DNA of 48,398 nucleotides from Chitinophagaceae bacterium (GCA_027486835.1 JAIXOJ010000092.1:1-48398), one strand, 5' to 3'; positions 8,996 through 18,546 are shown, numbered from the stretch's first letter. Notes: a model not told the origin generated them from the sequence alone. Numbers and translations are program-made.

Positions 8996-11962
8996 ATGCA
9001 GAAGAAACTCTTTTTACTCGATGCGTTTGCACTCATTTTTAGGGCCTACTATGCCCTTATTCGTGCTCCTAGAATTACTAGTACAGGCCGTAATACCAAT
9101 GCTCAATTTGGATTTACCAATACCCTCATAGAACTCATTAATAAAGAGAAACCCACCCATTTAGCGGTTTGTTTTGATATGGAAGGTCCCACCGAAAGGC
9201 ATATTGATTTTGCAGATTACAAAGCCAACAGACAAGATGCCCCAGAAGATTTAATCATGGCTATACCAGACATCAAACGGATTGTGGAAGCGTTTAACAT
9301 CCCGGTGATTGGTGTTTCTGGTTATGAAGCCGATGATGTAATTGGCACATTGGCGTGGGAAGCCCACGATGCAGGTTTTGAGGTACTGATGGTAACCCCC
9401 GATAAAGATTATGGCCAATTGGTTCGTGAAGGCATTAGCATTTTTAAACCAGGGTACCAAGGGGGCGATGTAGAAATCATGGGGCCTAAAGAGGTCTGTG
9501 CTAAATGGAATATAGAACGGGTAGATCAGGTGATTGATATGCTTGGCTTGATGGGTGATGCGGTAGATAACATACCTGGCATTGCGGGCGTTGGTGAAAA
9601 AACAGCAGCTAAACTCTTGAAAGAATACGATACCCTTGAAGGCGTGTTGGAAAATGCCGATAAAATCAAAGGAGCGTTAGGAGAGAAAGTGAGGGCAGGC
9701 AAGGAAAACGCGATAATGAGTAAAAAACTAGCCACGATTATTACCAATGTACCCATTGCTTTTCATGAAGAAAGCTGCCGTCTTGGCGAATGGAATAAAG
9801 AAGCTTTACAAACCATTTTTGCCGAATTGGAGTTTAGAACCATGGCGCAAAGGCTGAATCTCACTTTGCCACAGCCTCAACACCAGCCTAGCCCATTACC
9901 TGCATTAAACAATAAACGTACTACTTCAAAAGGGGGAAACAATCCAGCACAAGGCTCTTTGTTTGATGCGCCAACGGAGGCTACACCAATTAGTGCCACA
10001 CCTGTTATTGGCGGCGGGGGTATAGGTTTATTTGGTAGTGTGCTAGACCAACCCAAGCCTGCCAATTTTACCACTGATCTAAACACCGCACCCGTTATAA
10101 TTGATACAAACGAGTCAGGGGCTGAAGCCAATTTATTAAGTCAGCATAACATTAACAACACGGAACATACCTATCATTTAGTAGATACCGAAGCAGCAAT
10201 TACTACCTTGGTTACGACTTTGTCTGCCGTTAAAGAGATTTGCTTCGATACGGAAACTACGCACATTGATGCCAATCAAGCCGAACTGGTGGGGTTGAGC
10301 TTCTCTATAAAAAAAGGCGAAGCTTATTACGTACCCTGCCCTGCCGAACGGGAGCTAGTGTTAGCACAACTTCAACATTTCCTACCCTTGTTTTCCAATC
10401 CTTCTATCACTTGGATTGGACAAAACATTAAGTATGATTTGCTGGTGCTTAAATGGTATGGCATTGAACTTTCTGGTCCATTGTACGATACCATGCTAGC
10501 GCATTATGTGATAGAACCAGAAGGCCGCCGTAGTATGGATTTACTCAGTAGCCAATACCTCCATTACGAACCCATACACATCGAAGAACTCATAGGCAAA
10601 AAAGGGAAAACACAGGGTACCATGCGCGATGTGGAAATTAACCTGATTAAGGAATATGCAGCTGAAGATGCCGACATTACCCTGCAATTGAAAACCGTAT
10701 TTGAACCCATTGTTGCGGAAAAACAAGTGAACCAAGTGTTGTCAATCGCCGAAAATCCATTGGTGAAAGTATTGGCCGATATGGAATTTGAAGGCGTAAG
10801 GATTGACAATGACTTTTTAAAAGAATACAGTTTAGAATTGGAAAAAGCCGCTAAGGTTTTTGAAGAAAATGTGTATAGAGCAGCAGACCATAAATTTAAT
10901 TTGGCCTCACCAAAGCAATTGGGCGAGGTATTATTTGATAAATTAAAGCTAGACCCTAAAGCAAAAAAGACAAAAACAGGACAATATGCCACAGGGGAGG
11001 ACGTACTCACCAAATTGGCCCACCAACATAAAATTGTGGATGATATTCTCGGCTTTAGGCAATTGACCAAGCTTAAAAGCACTTATGTGGATGCTTTACC
11101 GCTGATGATTAATAGCAAAACGGGCAGGGTGCACACCAGTTATGCGCAAGCAGTTGCCGTAACGGGTCGCTTGAGTAGCAACAATCCCAATTTGCAAAAC
11201 ATTCCCATCCGGTCAGAAAGGGGGCGGGAAATTAGAAAAGCTTTTATTCCTAGGGATGCTAACCATGTGCTGGTAAGTGCTGATTACTCCCAAATAGAAT
11301 TACGCATAGTGGCTGCCATTAGTGGCGACCCAAACATGTGTGAGGCATTTAGAATGGGCAAAGACATCCATACCGCCACTGCCGCTAAAGTATATGGCAT
11401 TGCCGAGGCGGATGTAACCAAAGAACAACGGTACAAAGCCAAGAGTGTCAATTTTGGAATCATTTATGGACAGGGCGCTTTTGGATTGGCCGATAACTTG
11501 GGCATCCCCCGCTCTGAGGCCAAGGAAATAATTGACAATTACAAAAAGGAGTTTGTAGGTATTACCACTTACATGACGGACATTGTAAAATTTGCCCAAG
11601 AAAACGGCTATGTAGAAACCCTCTTGGGTAGAAAAAGATGGTTGAGAGATATTGGCTCTACCAATTTCACGGTGCGTGGGTTTGCAGAACGAAACGCTGT
11701 TAACAGCCCTATTCAAGGAACCGCAGCCGACATGATTAAGTTGGCCATGATAAAAATTCATGCTGCTATAAAAGAAGCCAATCTTCAATCAAAAATGATT
11801 TTGCAAGTGCATGATGAATTGGTGTTTGATGCCCACCAATCTGAATTAGAAATCCTCAAACCCTTGGTACTTGACAATATGAAATCTGCTTTGGTTTTAC
11901 CTAACGATGTACCCGTAGAAGCAGAATTGGGTGTAGGTTTCAATTGGTTGGAGGCGCATTAG
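8996..11962 (+). CDS. polA: DNA polymerase I with 5'-3' and 3'-5' exonuclease domains
   Basis: A 988-residue repair and Okazaki-fragment-maturation polymerase. The N-terminal 5'-3' exonuclease covers about residues 1-290 (LFLLDAFALIFRAYYA; helix-hairpin-helix VDNIPGIAGVGEKTAAKLL). A low-complexity linker follows at about 300-390. The 3'-5' exonuclease keeps its acidic residues (CFDTETTHID, LYDTMLAHY, YAAEDADIT), so proofreading should be intact. Polymerase motifs A (VSADYSQIELR), B (KSVNFGIIYGQGAFGL) and C (LQVHDELVFD) are all present. The frame is open from 8855, but the ATG at 8996 gives the standard start MQKKLFLLDAFA. TATCTTAG at 8984-8991, just before it, resembles a Bacteroidota -7 element, implying a very short leader. 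Confidence 0.97.
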   Translation: MQKKLFLLDAFALIFRAYYALIRAPRITSTGRNTNAQFGFTNTLIELINKEKPTHLAVCFDMEGPTERHIDFADYKANRQDAPEDLIMAIPDIKRIVEAFNIPVIGVSGYEADDVIGTLAWEAHDAGFEVLMVTPDKDYGQLVREGISIFKPGYQGGDVEIMGPKEVCAKWNIERVDQVIDMLGLMGDAVDNIPGIAGVGEKTAAKLLKEYDTLEGVLENADKIKGALGEKVRAGKENAIMSKKLATIITNVPIAFHEESCRLGEWNKEALQTIFAELEFRTMAQRLNLTLPQPQHQPSPLPALNNKRTTSKGGNNPAQGSLFDAPTEATPISATPVIGGGGIGLFGSVLDQPKPANFTTDLNTAPVIIDTNESGAEANLLSQHNINNTEHTYHLVDTEAAITTLVTTLSAVKEICFDTETTHIDANQAELVGLSFSIKKGEAYYVPCPAERELVLAQLQHFLPLFSNPSITWIGQNIKYDLLVLKWYGIELSGPLYDTMLAHYVIEPEGRRSMDLLSSQYLHYEPIHIEELIGKKGKTQGTMRDVEINLIKEYAAEDADITLQLKTVFEPIVAEKQVNQVLSIAENPLVKVLADMEFEGVRIDNDFLKEYSLELEKAAKVFEENVYRAADHKFNLASPKQLGEVLFDKLKLDPKAKKTKTGQYATGEDVLTKLAHQHKIVDDILGFRQLTKLKSTYVDALPLMINSKTGRVHTSYAQAVAVTGRLSSNNPNLQNIPIRSERGREIRKAFIPRDANHVLVSADYSQIELRIVAAISGDPNMCEAFRMGKDIHTATAAKVYGIAEADVTKEQRYKAKSVNFGIIYGQGAFGLADNLGIPRSEAKEIIDNYKKEFVGITTYMTDIVKFAQENGYVETLLGRKRWLRDIGSTNFTVRGFAERNAVNSPIQGTAADMIKLAMIKIHAAIKEANLQSKMILQVHDELVFDAHQSELEILKPLVLDNMKSALVLPNDVPVEAELGVGFNWLEAH

Positions 11963-12047
11963 GATTGTTGCCAAAGTATTTTCAACATTTTTCACTTGTT
12001 TGGCGGATTCAAAATTTAAATCTCCCTTATTACTACATACTTTTTTC

Positions 12048-12079
12048 AGACCATAGAGGTTTTAAAACCTTTATGGTCT
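12048..12079. repeat. AGACC-type palindrome, second copy
   Basis: Arm AGACCATAGAGGTTTT (12048-12063) pairs with AAAACCTTTATGGTCT (12064-12079) with one mismatch. T-rich flanks lie on both sides (TTTTTT at 12041-12046; CTTCTATTTTTC after it), so it could end polA transcription. Its ends match the palindrome at 1906-1938. Confidence 0.65.
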
Positions 12080-12403
12080 CCTTCTATTTTTCTTACCCAC
12101 ACAGGGCTGGATCTTTAGCAAAACAACTGCCCCCTTTTTACGGGTTCAATCTATTCTTTAGTATAATCATTACAACACCAGAAAACCCCAATAAATAAAA
12201 TTGGCATAATAAATTCAACTTGTATCATGGTGGTGTCAATACACTTTCCTTCCTAATACTTAGAACTTAATGCTTACTATTTTCTACTGTCCAAAGAAGA
12301 CCTTTTTAGGCACTAATGAATAAAAAAGTGATTGCATGTTGTCACTTTTTCAAATAGCCCAGCATCCTACAATTAATTCGGATGATTCAACGATTCGGGC
12401 AAT

Positions 12404-12500
12404 TGGAGCGAATGCGACTAATATCACTGTTTGTAGGGTTAGACAGGTCTAAATCGCTATTCGTGCATTCGTGGCGTCAACCCTAGTATGGCTTATTACT
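12404..12500. repeat. Dispersed intergenic repeat, copy with both ends
   Basis: It begins GGAGCGAATGCGACTAATAT and ends with TATTCGTGCATTCGTGGC followed by a shared tail (GTCAACCCTAGTATGGCTTATT). The copy at 19944-20030 has the same order of blocks, including an ATGGCTNATT tail. The middle is not conserved. Confidence 0.65.
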
Positions 12501-12855
12501 CAAGTGGAGATTTTTTTGGAATACTTAGCAGAAAAACTAACTGAATGCTGATGATAATGGAGATGTTGAAGCACGATTTTATCCCATTTGAAGTGTAAAT
12601 CGGACAGCCGAAGGCTATTCCAATGGTGGCCGCATCAAATCTTGCCCCCCTTATTGTTCATTTTCTTACCTAAATGGAGGTAAAAGACGTTCTAATACCC
12701 TTTGGAATTGCACTTACCCTTGATCACGTAGTTATTTCCTGTCCGCTATTGATTGCTTATCCTTATCCAAACTTTAAAAAACCGTTTCTTTTCCTTCTTA
12801 ATGATGATTTTGGCAGCATAAACCCTCAAAAAGATAATTTTTATCGTCGTTTTAA

Positions 12856-13038
12856 TACAAATATCCAATATGGCAGTACACTTTTCCAATATCGTGGTAC
12901 ATTTATCGAATATGGCAGTACACTTATCAAATGTAGCAGTACACTTTTCGAATGTAAACATATAAATATCAAATGTGGCAATACATTTATCGAATGCGAC
13001 AGTACATTTATCCAATGTAATAGTACCAAAATTGAATA
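12856..13038. repeat. 21-bp tandem repeat array, about nine units
   Basis: The unit start TACA recurs at 12856, 12877, 12898, 12919, 12940, (12961, degenerate), 12982, 13003 and 13024, always exactly 21 bp apart with no insertion or deletion. A typical unit reads TACATTTATCGAATATGGCAG. Because 21 bp is seven codons, frames stay open on both strands. On the plus strand the heptads follow T-(L/F/N)-(I/F)-(E/Q/K)-(C/Y)-x-(S/G/N) and end with a stop at 13037-13039. No function is known to me. Confidence 0.8.
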
Positions 13039-13442
13039 AACTAACAAAAAAGACGCTCCATTCAACAGCCAAACAATAGTAAGGGTAGCGGGAAGGATAG
13101 GAATAAATGGTTTTCACAGCTAACAACAAAGACTTACCGAATAATAAAAGTGGTTGAAATAGGTAAGGATAGTCTGGATAGTGCAGTGTTCTTGCAAATA
13201 AGGTTTATTGACCGCCATTGGTACATTACCGAAGGTTATGAATCAATTAGCAAGTGGTAAGTATTAGGTTCAAGGTTCTAAACAGAAACGATACATCTCC
13301 TAATAAAGTGAACTGGAGGCACTAGCCGTATTTCGGTATTGTAGCAATCATGTAATTAACCCCATCAATTGTATAATTAACAAAACAGGATGGTAAGCCA
13401 ACTTTGCATTGTAATAATTCAGTTACAATTACAACAAATACA

Positions 13443-13598
13443 ATGGCTACCATCACCCTGCGTACAATGCCCGAAGTGAAAAAAGTAACTTCTAATGAGT
13501 TGAGGAAGAAAGTGGAGGAGTTCAAGAAAAAAACAGATACCATTAAAATGGCTCAAATCCAGTTGTTCAACCACCCTTTTTCTATGCTCCAGAAATAG
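13443..13598 (+). CDS. Possible small hypothetical protein, 51 residues
   Basis: A short frame starting at ATG 13443 encodes a lysine- and glutamate-rich protein containing MPEVKKVTSNELRKKVEEF, probably helical. Its composition is more protein-like than that of the neighbouring frames. It is not recognised, has no clear promoter and ends about 150 bp before the efflux operon. It could be a small antitoxin-like or regulatory peptide, the start of a decayed gene, or chance. Confidence 0.3.
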   Translation: MATITLRTMPEVKKVTSNELRKKVEEFKKKTDTIKMAQIQLFNHPFSMLQK

Positions 13599-13744
13599 CT
13601 TTCCACCTTGCCAGAATTTACTTGCTAAAGCGTATCTGATTGGCATACCTTTTATTAATGTCTCAGTGTTGATTGCTTTTTCCTTTGCCAAGCAAGTAGC
13701 GGAAACTGAAAATTTAATGCCCTTATCCCAATCCTATAAAAACC

Positions 13745-15175
13745 ATGAAATGGAATACAGTATGCTATTTGTTTTTAACCAGCTTCGTATTGTCTGATAG
13801 CCTAATAGCTCAAACTCCTTGGACGTTAAAAAGCTGTTTAGATACTGCCATCACTCGTAATCTTTCCATACAGCAGTCCTATTTCTCTAATGAAATTAGC
13901 AGCATCAATTTATCCCAAGCTCGATCTTCATTGCTGCCAAATTTATACCTCAACGATAGCCATAGCTTGAATGGTGGCTTTTCCCTAGACCCTTATACCA
14001 ACCAATATGCCACCCAAAACATTTCGAGCAATACCCTTTCTCTAAACAGCGCTTTGGTTATTTTCAATGGGCATATTTTATGGTACACCATCAGGCAAAA
14101 TAGGCTGTTGTACCAAGCGGGTTTGTTAGACATGGAAAAGCTTAAAGTAGATATTACCCTAAGCATCCTTACTGCCTACATGCAAGTATTGATGGATTAT
14201 GAGGCAGTAGAAGTGACCAAACAGCAGGTGCTTACCTCCCAAGTGCAGGTAGGGCAAACGGCTAAATTTCTACAGTTTGGAAAAGTGGCTGCTTTGAGTT
14301 TATTACAAATTCAAGCCCAATTGGCTGCCGATGAACTACTACAAGTGAGTGCGGAAAACCAATTAAAAAACGATAAACTCATCCTTTTACAATTGATGGA
14401 GCGGCCTATGTTGCAAGAATTTGACATCAAGAAGCTCGACAACATAGACACTTTGGTAACCGACCCGCCTTCGCCCGATGACATCCATTTGGTTGCTTCT
14501 GGGTTTATGCCCCAGATAAAGAGCGCAAAGCTTAAAACCGACGCCAGTTTTGCTGCCGTTAAAATCGCTCAAACGCTGGGATTGCCTACGCTTACCTTGA
14601 GTGGGGGTTTAAAAACTGGTTATTCTAGCATCAGAAGTAATTTTAATACAGATACCACCTACCAGCTTTCGACCATTGGTTATGTAAAAGGCGATTTGGC
14701 ACAACCTGTTACGGCAAACCTGCCATTCATTTCCAGTAACAAACAACCACAACCCTTGCGGGATCAGCTCAAAAACAACTTTGGACAATACGTTACCTTA
14801 AGTCTGTCAGTACCAATACTCAATAGATACATCGCCCGAAATAGCATTGCCATCGCTAGGGTTAATACAAAAACGGCACAACTAAATGAGCAACTGGCTA
14901 CAAACGATTTGAGAAAACGGATTGAAACGGTCTATATCAACCAAGTGGCTGCGGGCAAAAAAATGCTAGCCGTTAAAGCCCAACTGGATTTGCAAAGCAG
15001 CACTTATGCCGACATGGAAAAAAAATATGCCTTTGGCGCTGTGGGTGCTACAGATTTTTTGATTGAGAAAAACAATTTCAACAAGGCCACGCTCTCGTTT
15101 ATCCAAGCTAAATATGACTATGCTTTTAAAACTAAAATCATCAATTACTACCTCCATAAACCCATAACTGATTAA
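13745..15175 (+). CDS. TolC-family outer-membrane efflux protein
   Basis: A 476-residue outer-membrane factor forming the exit duct of a tripartite efflux pump. It has a signal peptide (residues 1-22, ending LIAQ) and then the two-fold TolC repeat of long helices with beta strands. WTLKSCLDTAITRNLSIQQ opens the first repeat, and QLNEQLATNDLRKRIETVYINQ is typical of a late helix. It is the first gene of a four-gene operon: six bases separate its stop from the periplasmic adaptor start. Substrate is not predictable. Confidence 0.92.
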   Translation: MKWNTVCYLFLTSFVLSDSLIAQTPWTLKSCLDTAITRNLSIQQSYFSNEISSINLSQARSSLLPNLYLNDSHSLNGGFSLDPYTNQYATQNISSNTLSLNSALVIFNGHILWYTIRQNRLLYQAGLLDMEKLKVDITLSILTAYMQVLMDYEAVEVTKQQVLTSQVQVGQTAKFLQFGKVAALSLLQIQAQLAADELLQVSAENQLKNDKLILLQLMERPMLQEFDIKKLDNIDTLVTDPPSPDDIHLVASGFMPQIKSAKLKTDASFAAVKIAQTLGLPTLTLSGGLKTGYSSIRSNFNTDTTYQLSTIGYVKGDLAQPVTANLPFISSNKQPQPLRDQLKNNFGQYVTLSLSVPILNRYIARNSIAIARVNTKTAQLNEQLATNDLRKRIETVYINQVAAGKKMLAVKAQLDLQSSTYADMEKKYAFGAVGATDFLIEKNNFNKATLSFIQAKYDYAFKTKIINYYLHKPITD

Positions 15176-15181
15176 CAAACC

Positions 15182-16420
15182 ATGAAAAGAAATACCATCA
15201 TCGCATTGGCAGTTGTGGCAGTAGCACTATTGATTGCAGGCTTTTTTTATTACCAATACCGACACAAACCCACCGTATATTATTGGAGAACTTCTCCCAT
15301 TGAAAAGGGTGATATCAACGTTATGGTTACTGCCACTGGGGCTATGGCGGCAGATACTTCTGTGGATGTGGGTGTACAGGTATCGGGTATCATTGCCAAA
15401 ATAAAAGCCGACTTCAACGAAACAGTTAAAAAAGGTCAGGTAATTGCAGTGCTGGATACAACCCTGTATTATGCCACTAAAATAGATGCACAGGCTAATG
15501 TGCAACGAGCAGACATTGCTACTAAGCAAGCCAAGATGGAATATGACCGCAGCAAAAATCTATTTGATAACAATGTGGGGGCAAAAGCCGATATGGAATT
15601 GGCTAAAACGGCCTATCAAAATGCCTTGGGCAATGTAACCTCTGCGCAAGCCATGCTTAAAAAAGCAGCCATCAATCTTAAATATTGCACCATCACTGCT
15701 CCCATTAGTGGGGTGATAATTGCTAGAAACATTCAATTGGGCAATATGGTAATTGCCAGTTTTAGCAGCCCCGTATTGTTTACCATTGCCTACGACCTTA
15801 AAAAGATGCAAGTGCAGGCCAATGTAGATGAAGCCGACATTGGACAATTAAAGTTGGGTCAGTTGGCTAAGTTTACAGTAGATGCTTTTCCGTCGGAAAT
15901 ATTTCAAGGGATGGTTACCCAAATTAGGCGACAGCCTGTTACGTTGGCCAATGTGGTGAATTATGTGGTGATTATTGAAGTGGATAATCCAGATTTGAAA
16001 CTGATGCCCGGGCTTACGGCCAATGCCAATATCTATATTGAAGAACGAAAAAAAGTGTTGAAAGTACCCACCAATGCTTTCACATTTACCCCTCCCGTGG
16101 AATACATTCAAGCCTCCAAACTCCTGAGCGATTCAGCTAAACTGTTTTGGTTGCAAAAGCTGAAAGCGGCCAGCGAAGTGAAAAAACAAGAAATTGTGGA
16201 GATAAAAGGCGGGGTTGGTTTTTTGTGGGTGGTAAATAAAAAAGACATAGAGCCAGTTTTGGTAACCAAAGGGCTGAACGATGGCTCGTTTACAGAAATC
16301 TCGGGCAATATCCAAGAAGGAAGTTTGGTGGCAACAGGCATCAACCAAAACGCACCTTCCAAAACCGATGGAAAACAAAGCAGCCCGTTTATGCCGAAAT
16401 TTCCGTCTAAAAAGAAATAA
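15182..16420 (+). CDS. Periplasmic adaptor (membrane-fusion) subunit, MacA/HlyD-like
   Basis: A 412-residue adaptor linking the inner-membrane ABC transporter to the TolC-like duct. Residues 5-25 are a single membrane anchor (IIALAVVAVALLIAGFFYYQY). A lipoyl half-motif follows (VDVGVQVSGIIAKIKADFNETVKKGQVIAVLD). A helical hairpin rich in A, K and Q is at about 100-165, then the second lipoyl half (ITAPISGVIIARNIQLGNMV) and a beta-barrel domain. The C-terminal membrane-proximal region ends in a basic, serine-rich tail. The ATPase gene begins one base after the stop, so translation is probably coupled. Confidence 0.93.
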   Translation: MKRNTIIALAVVAVALLIAGFFYYQYRHKPTVYYWRTSPIEKGDINVMVTATGAMAADTSVDVGVQVSGIIAKIKADFNETVKKGQVIAVLDTTLYYATKIDAQANVQRADIATKQAKMEYDRSKNLFDNNVGAKADMELAKTAYQNALGNVTSAQAMLKKAAINLKYCTITAPISGVIIARNIQLGNMVIASFSSPVLFTIAYDLKKMQVQANVDEADIGQLKLGQLAKFTVDAFPSEIFQGMVTQIRRQPVTLANVVNYVVIIEVDNPDLKLMPGLTANANIYIEERKKVLKVPTNAFTFTPPVEYIQASKLLSDSAKLFWLQKLKAASEVKKQEIVEIKGGVGFLWVVNKKDIEPVLVTKGLNDGSFTEISGNIQEGSLVATGINQNAPSKTDGKQSSPFMPKFPSKKK

Positions 16421-16421
16421 C

Positions 16422-17186
16422 ATGGCAGACGATATCACTTTAATCACGGTAAAAGATTTGACTAAAACCTACACTACAGGTTCGGTGCAAGTACTGGCCT
16501 TAAAAGCTGTTTCCCTCACCATAGTTAAAGGGGAGTTTTTGGCCATCATGGGTGCTAGCGGTTCGGGCAAGTCAACTTTTATGAATATTATCGGCTGTTT
16601 GGATAGCCCTACCAGCGGTACTTACTTCATGGAAGGTAAAGACGTGCTTACCCAAGACAGAGACGAGCTGGCTGCCTTGCGCAACAAAAAGCTCGGCTTT
16701 GTTTTCCAATCGTTCAACCTTTTGCCAAGAACTTCCGCTCAAGAAAATGTAGAATTACCGTTGCTGTATAACAATACGGTAGCGGCGGCTGATAGGGAGC
16801 AAAAAGCCATTGCCGCACTACAATCTGTTGGCCTTGGCGACCGTTTAGCGGCCATGCCCAATGAGTTGTCGGGTGGTCAGCAACAGCGGGTGGCCATCGC
16901 TAGGGCATTGGTAAACGAACCCATTATCGTGATGGCAGATGAACCCACGGGCAATCTCGATTCTAAAACGAGTTATGAGATAATGGAAATATTTCAAAAG
17001 CTCAATGACAAGGGCATCACCATTGTAATGGTAACGCATGAACCAGATATTGCTCAGTTTGCCAAAACGAATATCATTTTCAAAGACGGGCGCATCATTG
17101 CCAACGAACAGGTTGCATCTAGGAAAAACGCCACGGAAGAGTTACAGCTTATTGCCAAACTTTCAGATGAAAAATCTACCACATGA
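16422..17186 (+). CDS. MacB-type ABC transporter ATPase
   Basis: A 254-residue cytoplasmic ATPase of the LolD/MacB/FtsE type. It has Walker A GASGSGKST, Q-loop FVFQSFNLLPR, signature LSGGQQQRVAIARAL, Walker B IVMADEPTGNLDS and switch His in MVTHEPD. I used the ATG at 16422, right after the adaptor stop, because the open frame upstream of it overlaps the adaptor gene. Its stop overlaps the start of the permease gene (ATGA at 17183-17186). ATPase and permease are separate proteins here, unlike the fused E. coli MacB. Confidence 0.95.
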   Translation: MADDITLITVKDLTKTYTTGSVQVLALKAVSLTIVKGEFLAIMGASGSGKSTFMNIIGCLDSPTSGTYFMEGKDVLTQDRDELAALRNKKLGFVFQSFNLLPRTSAQENVELPLLYNNTVAAADREQKAIAALQSVGLGDRLAAMPNELSGGQQQRVAIARALVNEPIIVMADEPTGNLDSKTSYEIMEIFQKLNDKGITIVMVTHEPDIAQFAKTNIIFKDGRIIANEQVASRKNATEELQLIAKLSDEKSTT

Positions 17187-18409
17187 ACCTAATTAACCTT
17201 TGCAGGATAGCCTATCGGTCGCTCAACAGAAACAAGTTGCGAAGTTTCCTTACCATGTTGGGTATTATCATTGGCGTAGCCTCTGTTATTGCCATGTTGG
17301 CCATTGGCGAAGGCAGCAACCAAACCATTCAAAAATCAATAGCCAGCTTAGGTACTAATTCTATATTCATTTACCCCGGCACCAATACAAACGGAGGAGT
17401 ACGTGGTGGTGCAGGATCTAACCAAACCCTTAAACTAGAAGATGCCGATGCCATCGCGGCCCACTGCGATTTGGTGAAGTATGTTACCCCCATTGTACAG
17501 CGTCGTTCCCAATTGATATACGGACCCAAAAACTGGAATTCTATGATTATGGGCATACGCAACGACTACCTGTTAATCCGTTCCCTTAGTGTGGTCAAAG
17601 GCAGCGTATTCACCGAAGTGGATCAGCGTACGGCTGCCAAAGTGTGTTTAGTGGGCGTAACGGTGGTGTTTAATTTATTTGGGGACGAAGATTTTAATCC
17701 CATTGGAGAAATTATTCGCATCAATAGTATCCCGGTAAAGATTGTGGGGGTCTTAGCCAAAATGGGTCAAAACACTTTCGGGCAAGATCAGGACGATATT
17801 GTATTAGCCCCCTTTTTCACAGTGCAAAAAAGAATGATGATTTCCACCGACCACATTGGCAGCATCCTCGCCTCTGGCAAATCAGAATTGCAGGTGGTAG
17901 ATGCCGTCGATCAAATCACAGGATTACTCCGAGAAAAACACAAGATTGCCCCATCAGATGATCTTGATTTCACGGTACGCACCCAGTCAGAAATCAGCAA
18001 TATTTTTGGTAGTATTACCAAAGTAATGACGATACTCTTAGCAAGCATCGCTGGCATATCCTTATTAGTAGGCGGCATAGGCATCATGAACATCATGCTC
18101 GTTTCCGTAACAGAGCGCACCCGCGAGATCGGTATTCGCATGGCCATCGGTGCCCGAGGTAGGGATGTACTCTTGCAATTCGTGATAGAATCCATCCTCA
18201 TCAGCGTTGTAGGAGGAATTATAGGCATTGCGGTAGGCATTCTAGCTTCCAAAACAGTAGCCATTTTTGGCGGATGGCCAGTAGTCATCACGGCCACATC
18301 CATCGCATTATCCTTTGGTTTCTCCTCAGCCATAGGTTTGTTCTTCGGCTGGTATCCAGCCCGAAAAGCCGCCGCCCTTAACCCCATAGATGCCTTGCGT
18401 TATGAATAA
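17183..18409 (+). CDS. MacB/FtsX-family ABC transporter permease
   Basis: A 408-residue inner-membrane permease. The N-terminal cytoplasmic helix and first membrane segment (NKLRSFLTMLGIIIGVASVIAM) are followed by a large MacB-type periplasmic domain (residues 50-270). Three C-terminal membrane segments come next, with the family signature VTERTREIGIRMAIGARGRDVL. It ends with PARKAAALNPIDALRYE, typical of the family. With the preceding three genes it would form a mechanotransmission-type pump exporting a periplasmic substrate such as a macrolide, peptide or lipid. The substrate is not predictable. Confidence 0.95.
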   Translation: MNLINLCRIAYRSLNRNKLRSFLTMLGIIIGVASVIAMLAIGEGSNQTIQKSIASLGTNSIFIYPGTNTNGGVRGGAGSNQTLKLEDADAIAAHCDLVKYVTPIVQRRSQLIYGPKNWNSMIMGIRNDYLLIRSLSVVKGSVFTEVDQRTAAKVCLVGVTVVFNLFGDEDFNPIGEIIRINSIPVKIVGVLAKMGQNTFGQDQDDIVLAPFFTVQKRMMISTDHIGSILASGKSELQVVDAVDQITGLLREKHKIAPSDDLDFTVRTQSEISNIFGSITKVMTILLASIAGISLLVGGIGIMNIMLVSVTERTREIGIRMAIGARGRDVLLQFVIESILISVVGGIIGIAVGILASKTVAIFGGWPVVITATSIALSFGFSSAIGLFFGWYPARKAAALNPIDALRYE

Positions 18410-18513
18410 GAACTAGGCAAAAGAACCTCAATTGCAACCTCAACAGCACCAAAGTAAATCAGGAAATTCAAGAACATCACCGTTTAGCTGCCCCTCCTAC
18501 ATCCCTCACATCC

Positions 18514-18546
18514 CAGTTCCTTTTCCTTCGAAGAGGTGGGGTGAGG
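18514..18546. repeat. Dispersed short repeat, copy 2
   Basis: A diverged copy of the element at 606-640: starts CAGTTCC, contains TTCCTTCGAAGAGG and ends GGGGTGAGG. It lies between the convergent efflux operon and amidohydrolase gene. The CTTCGAAG core is self-complementary. Confidence 0.5.

Larger units (their letters stand above)
11963..13442. other. Gene-poor repeat island between polA and the efflux operon
   Basis: About 1.5 kb without a convincing gene. It holds an AGACC-type palindrome (12048-12079), a weak A/T-rich hairpin (AAAAAGTGA at 12323-12331 with TCACTTTTT at 12342-12350), one copy of a dispersed repeat (12404-12500), and a 21-bp tandem array (12856-13038). The frames that stay open here are products of the tandem array. 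No remnants of a known family are recognisable at 12500-12850 or 13040-13440. Confidence 0.65.

Noticed and set aside
12856-13038. CRISPR array
   Set aside because: The units are contiguous with no unique spacers, are only 21 bp long, and no cas genes are nearby.
12674-13039. A 121-residue plus-strand frame and 127- and 74-residue minus-strand frames over the 21-bp array
   Set aside because: All stay open simply because the 21-bp unit has no stop codon in those frames. I list the array as a repeat, not as a gene, because no frame is favoured.
13599-13744. Possible coding remnant joining the 51-residue frame to the TolC gene
   Set aside because: Frames here are short and contain stops. The TolC signal peptide starts cleanly at 13745, and no family match is recognisable.
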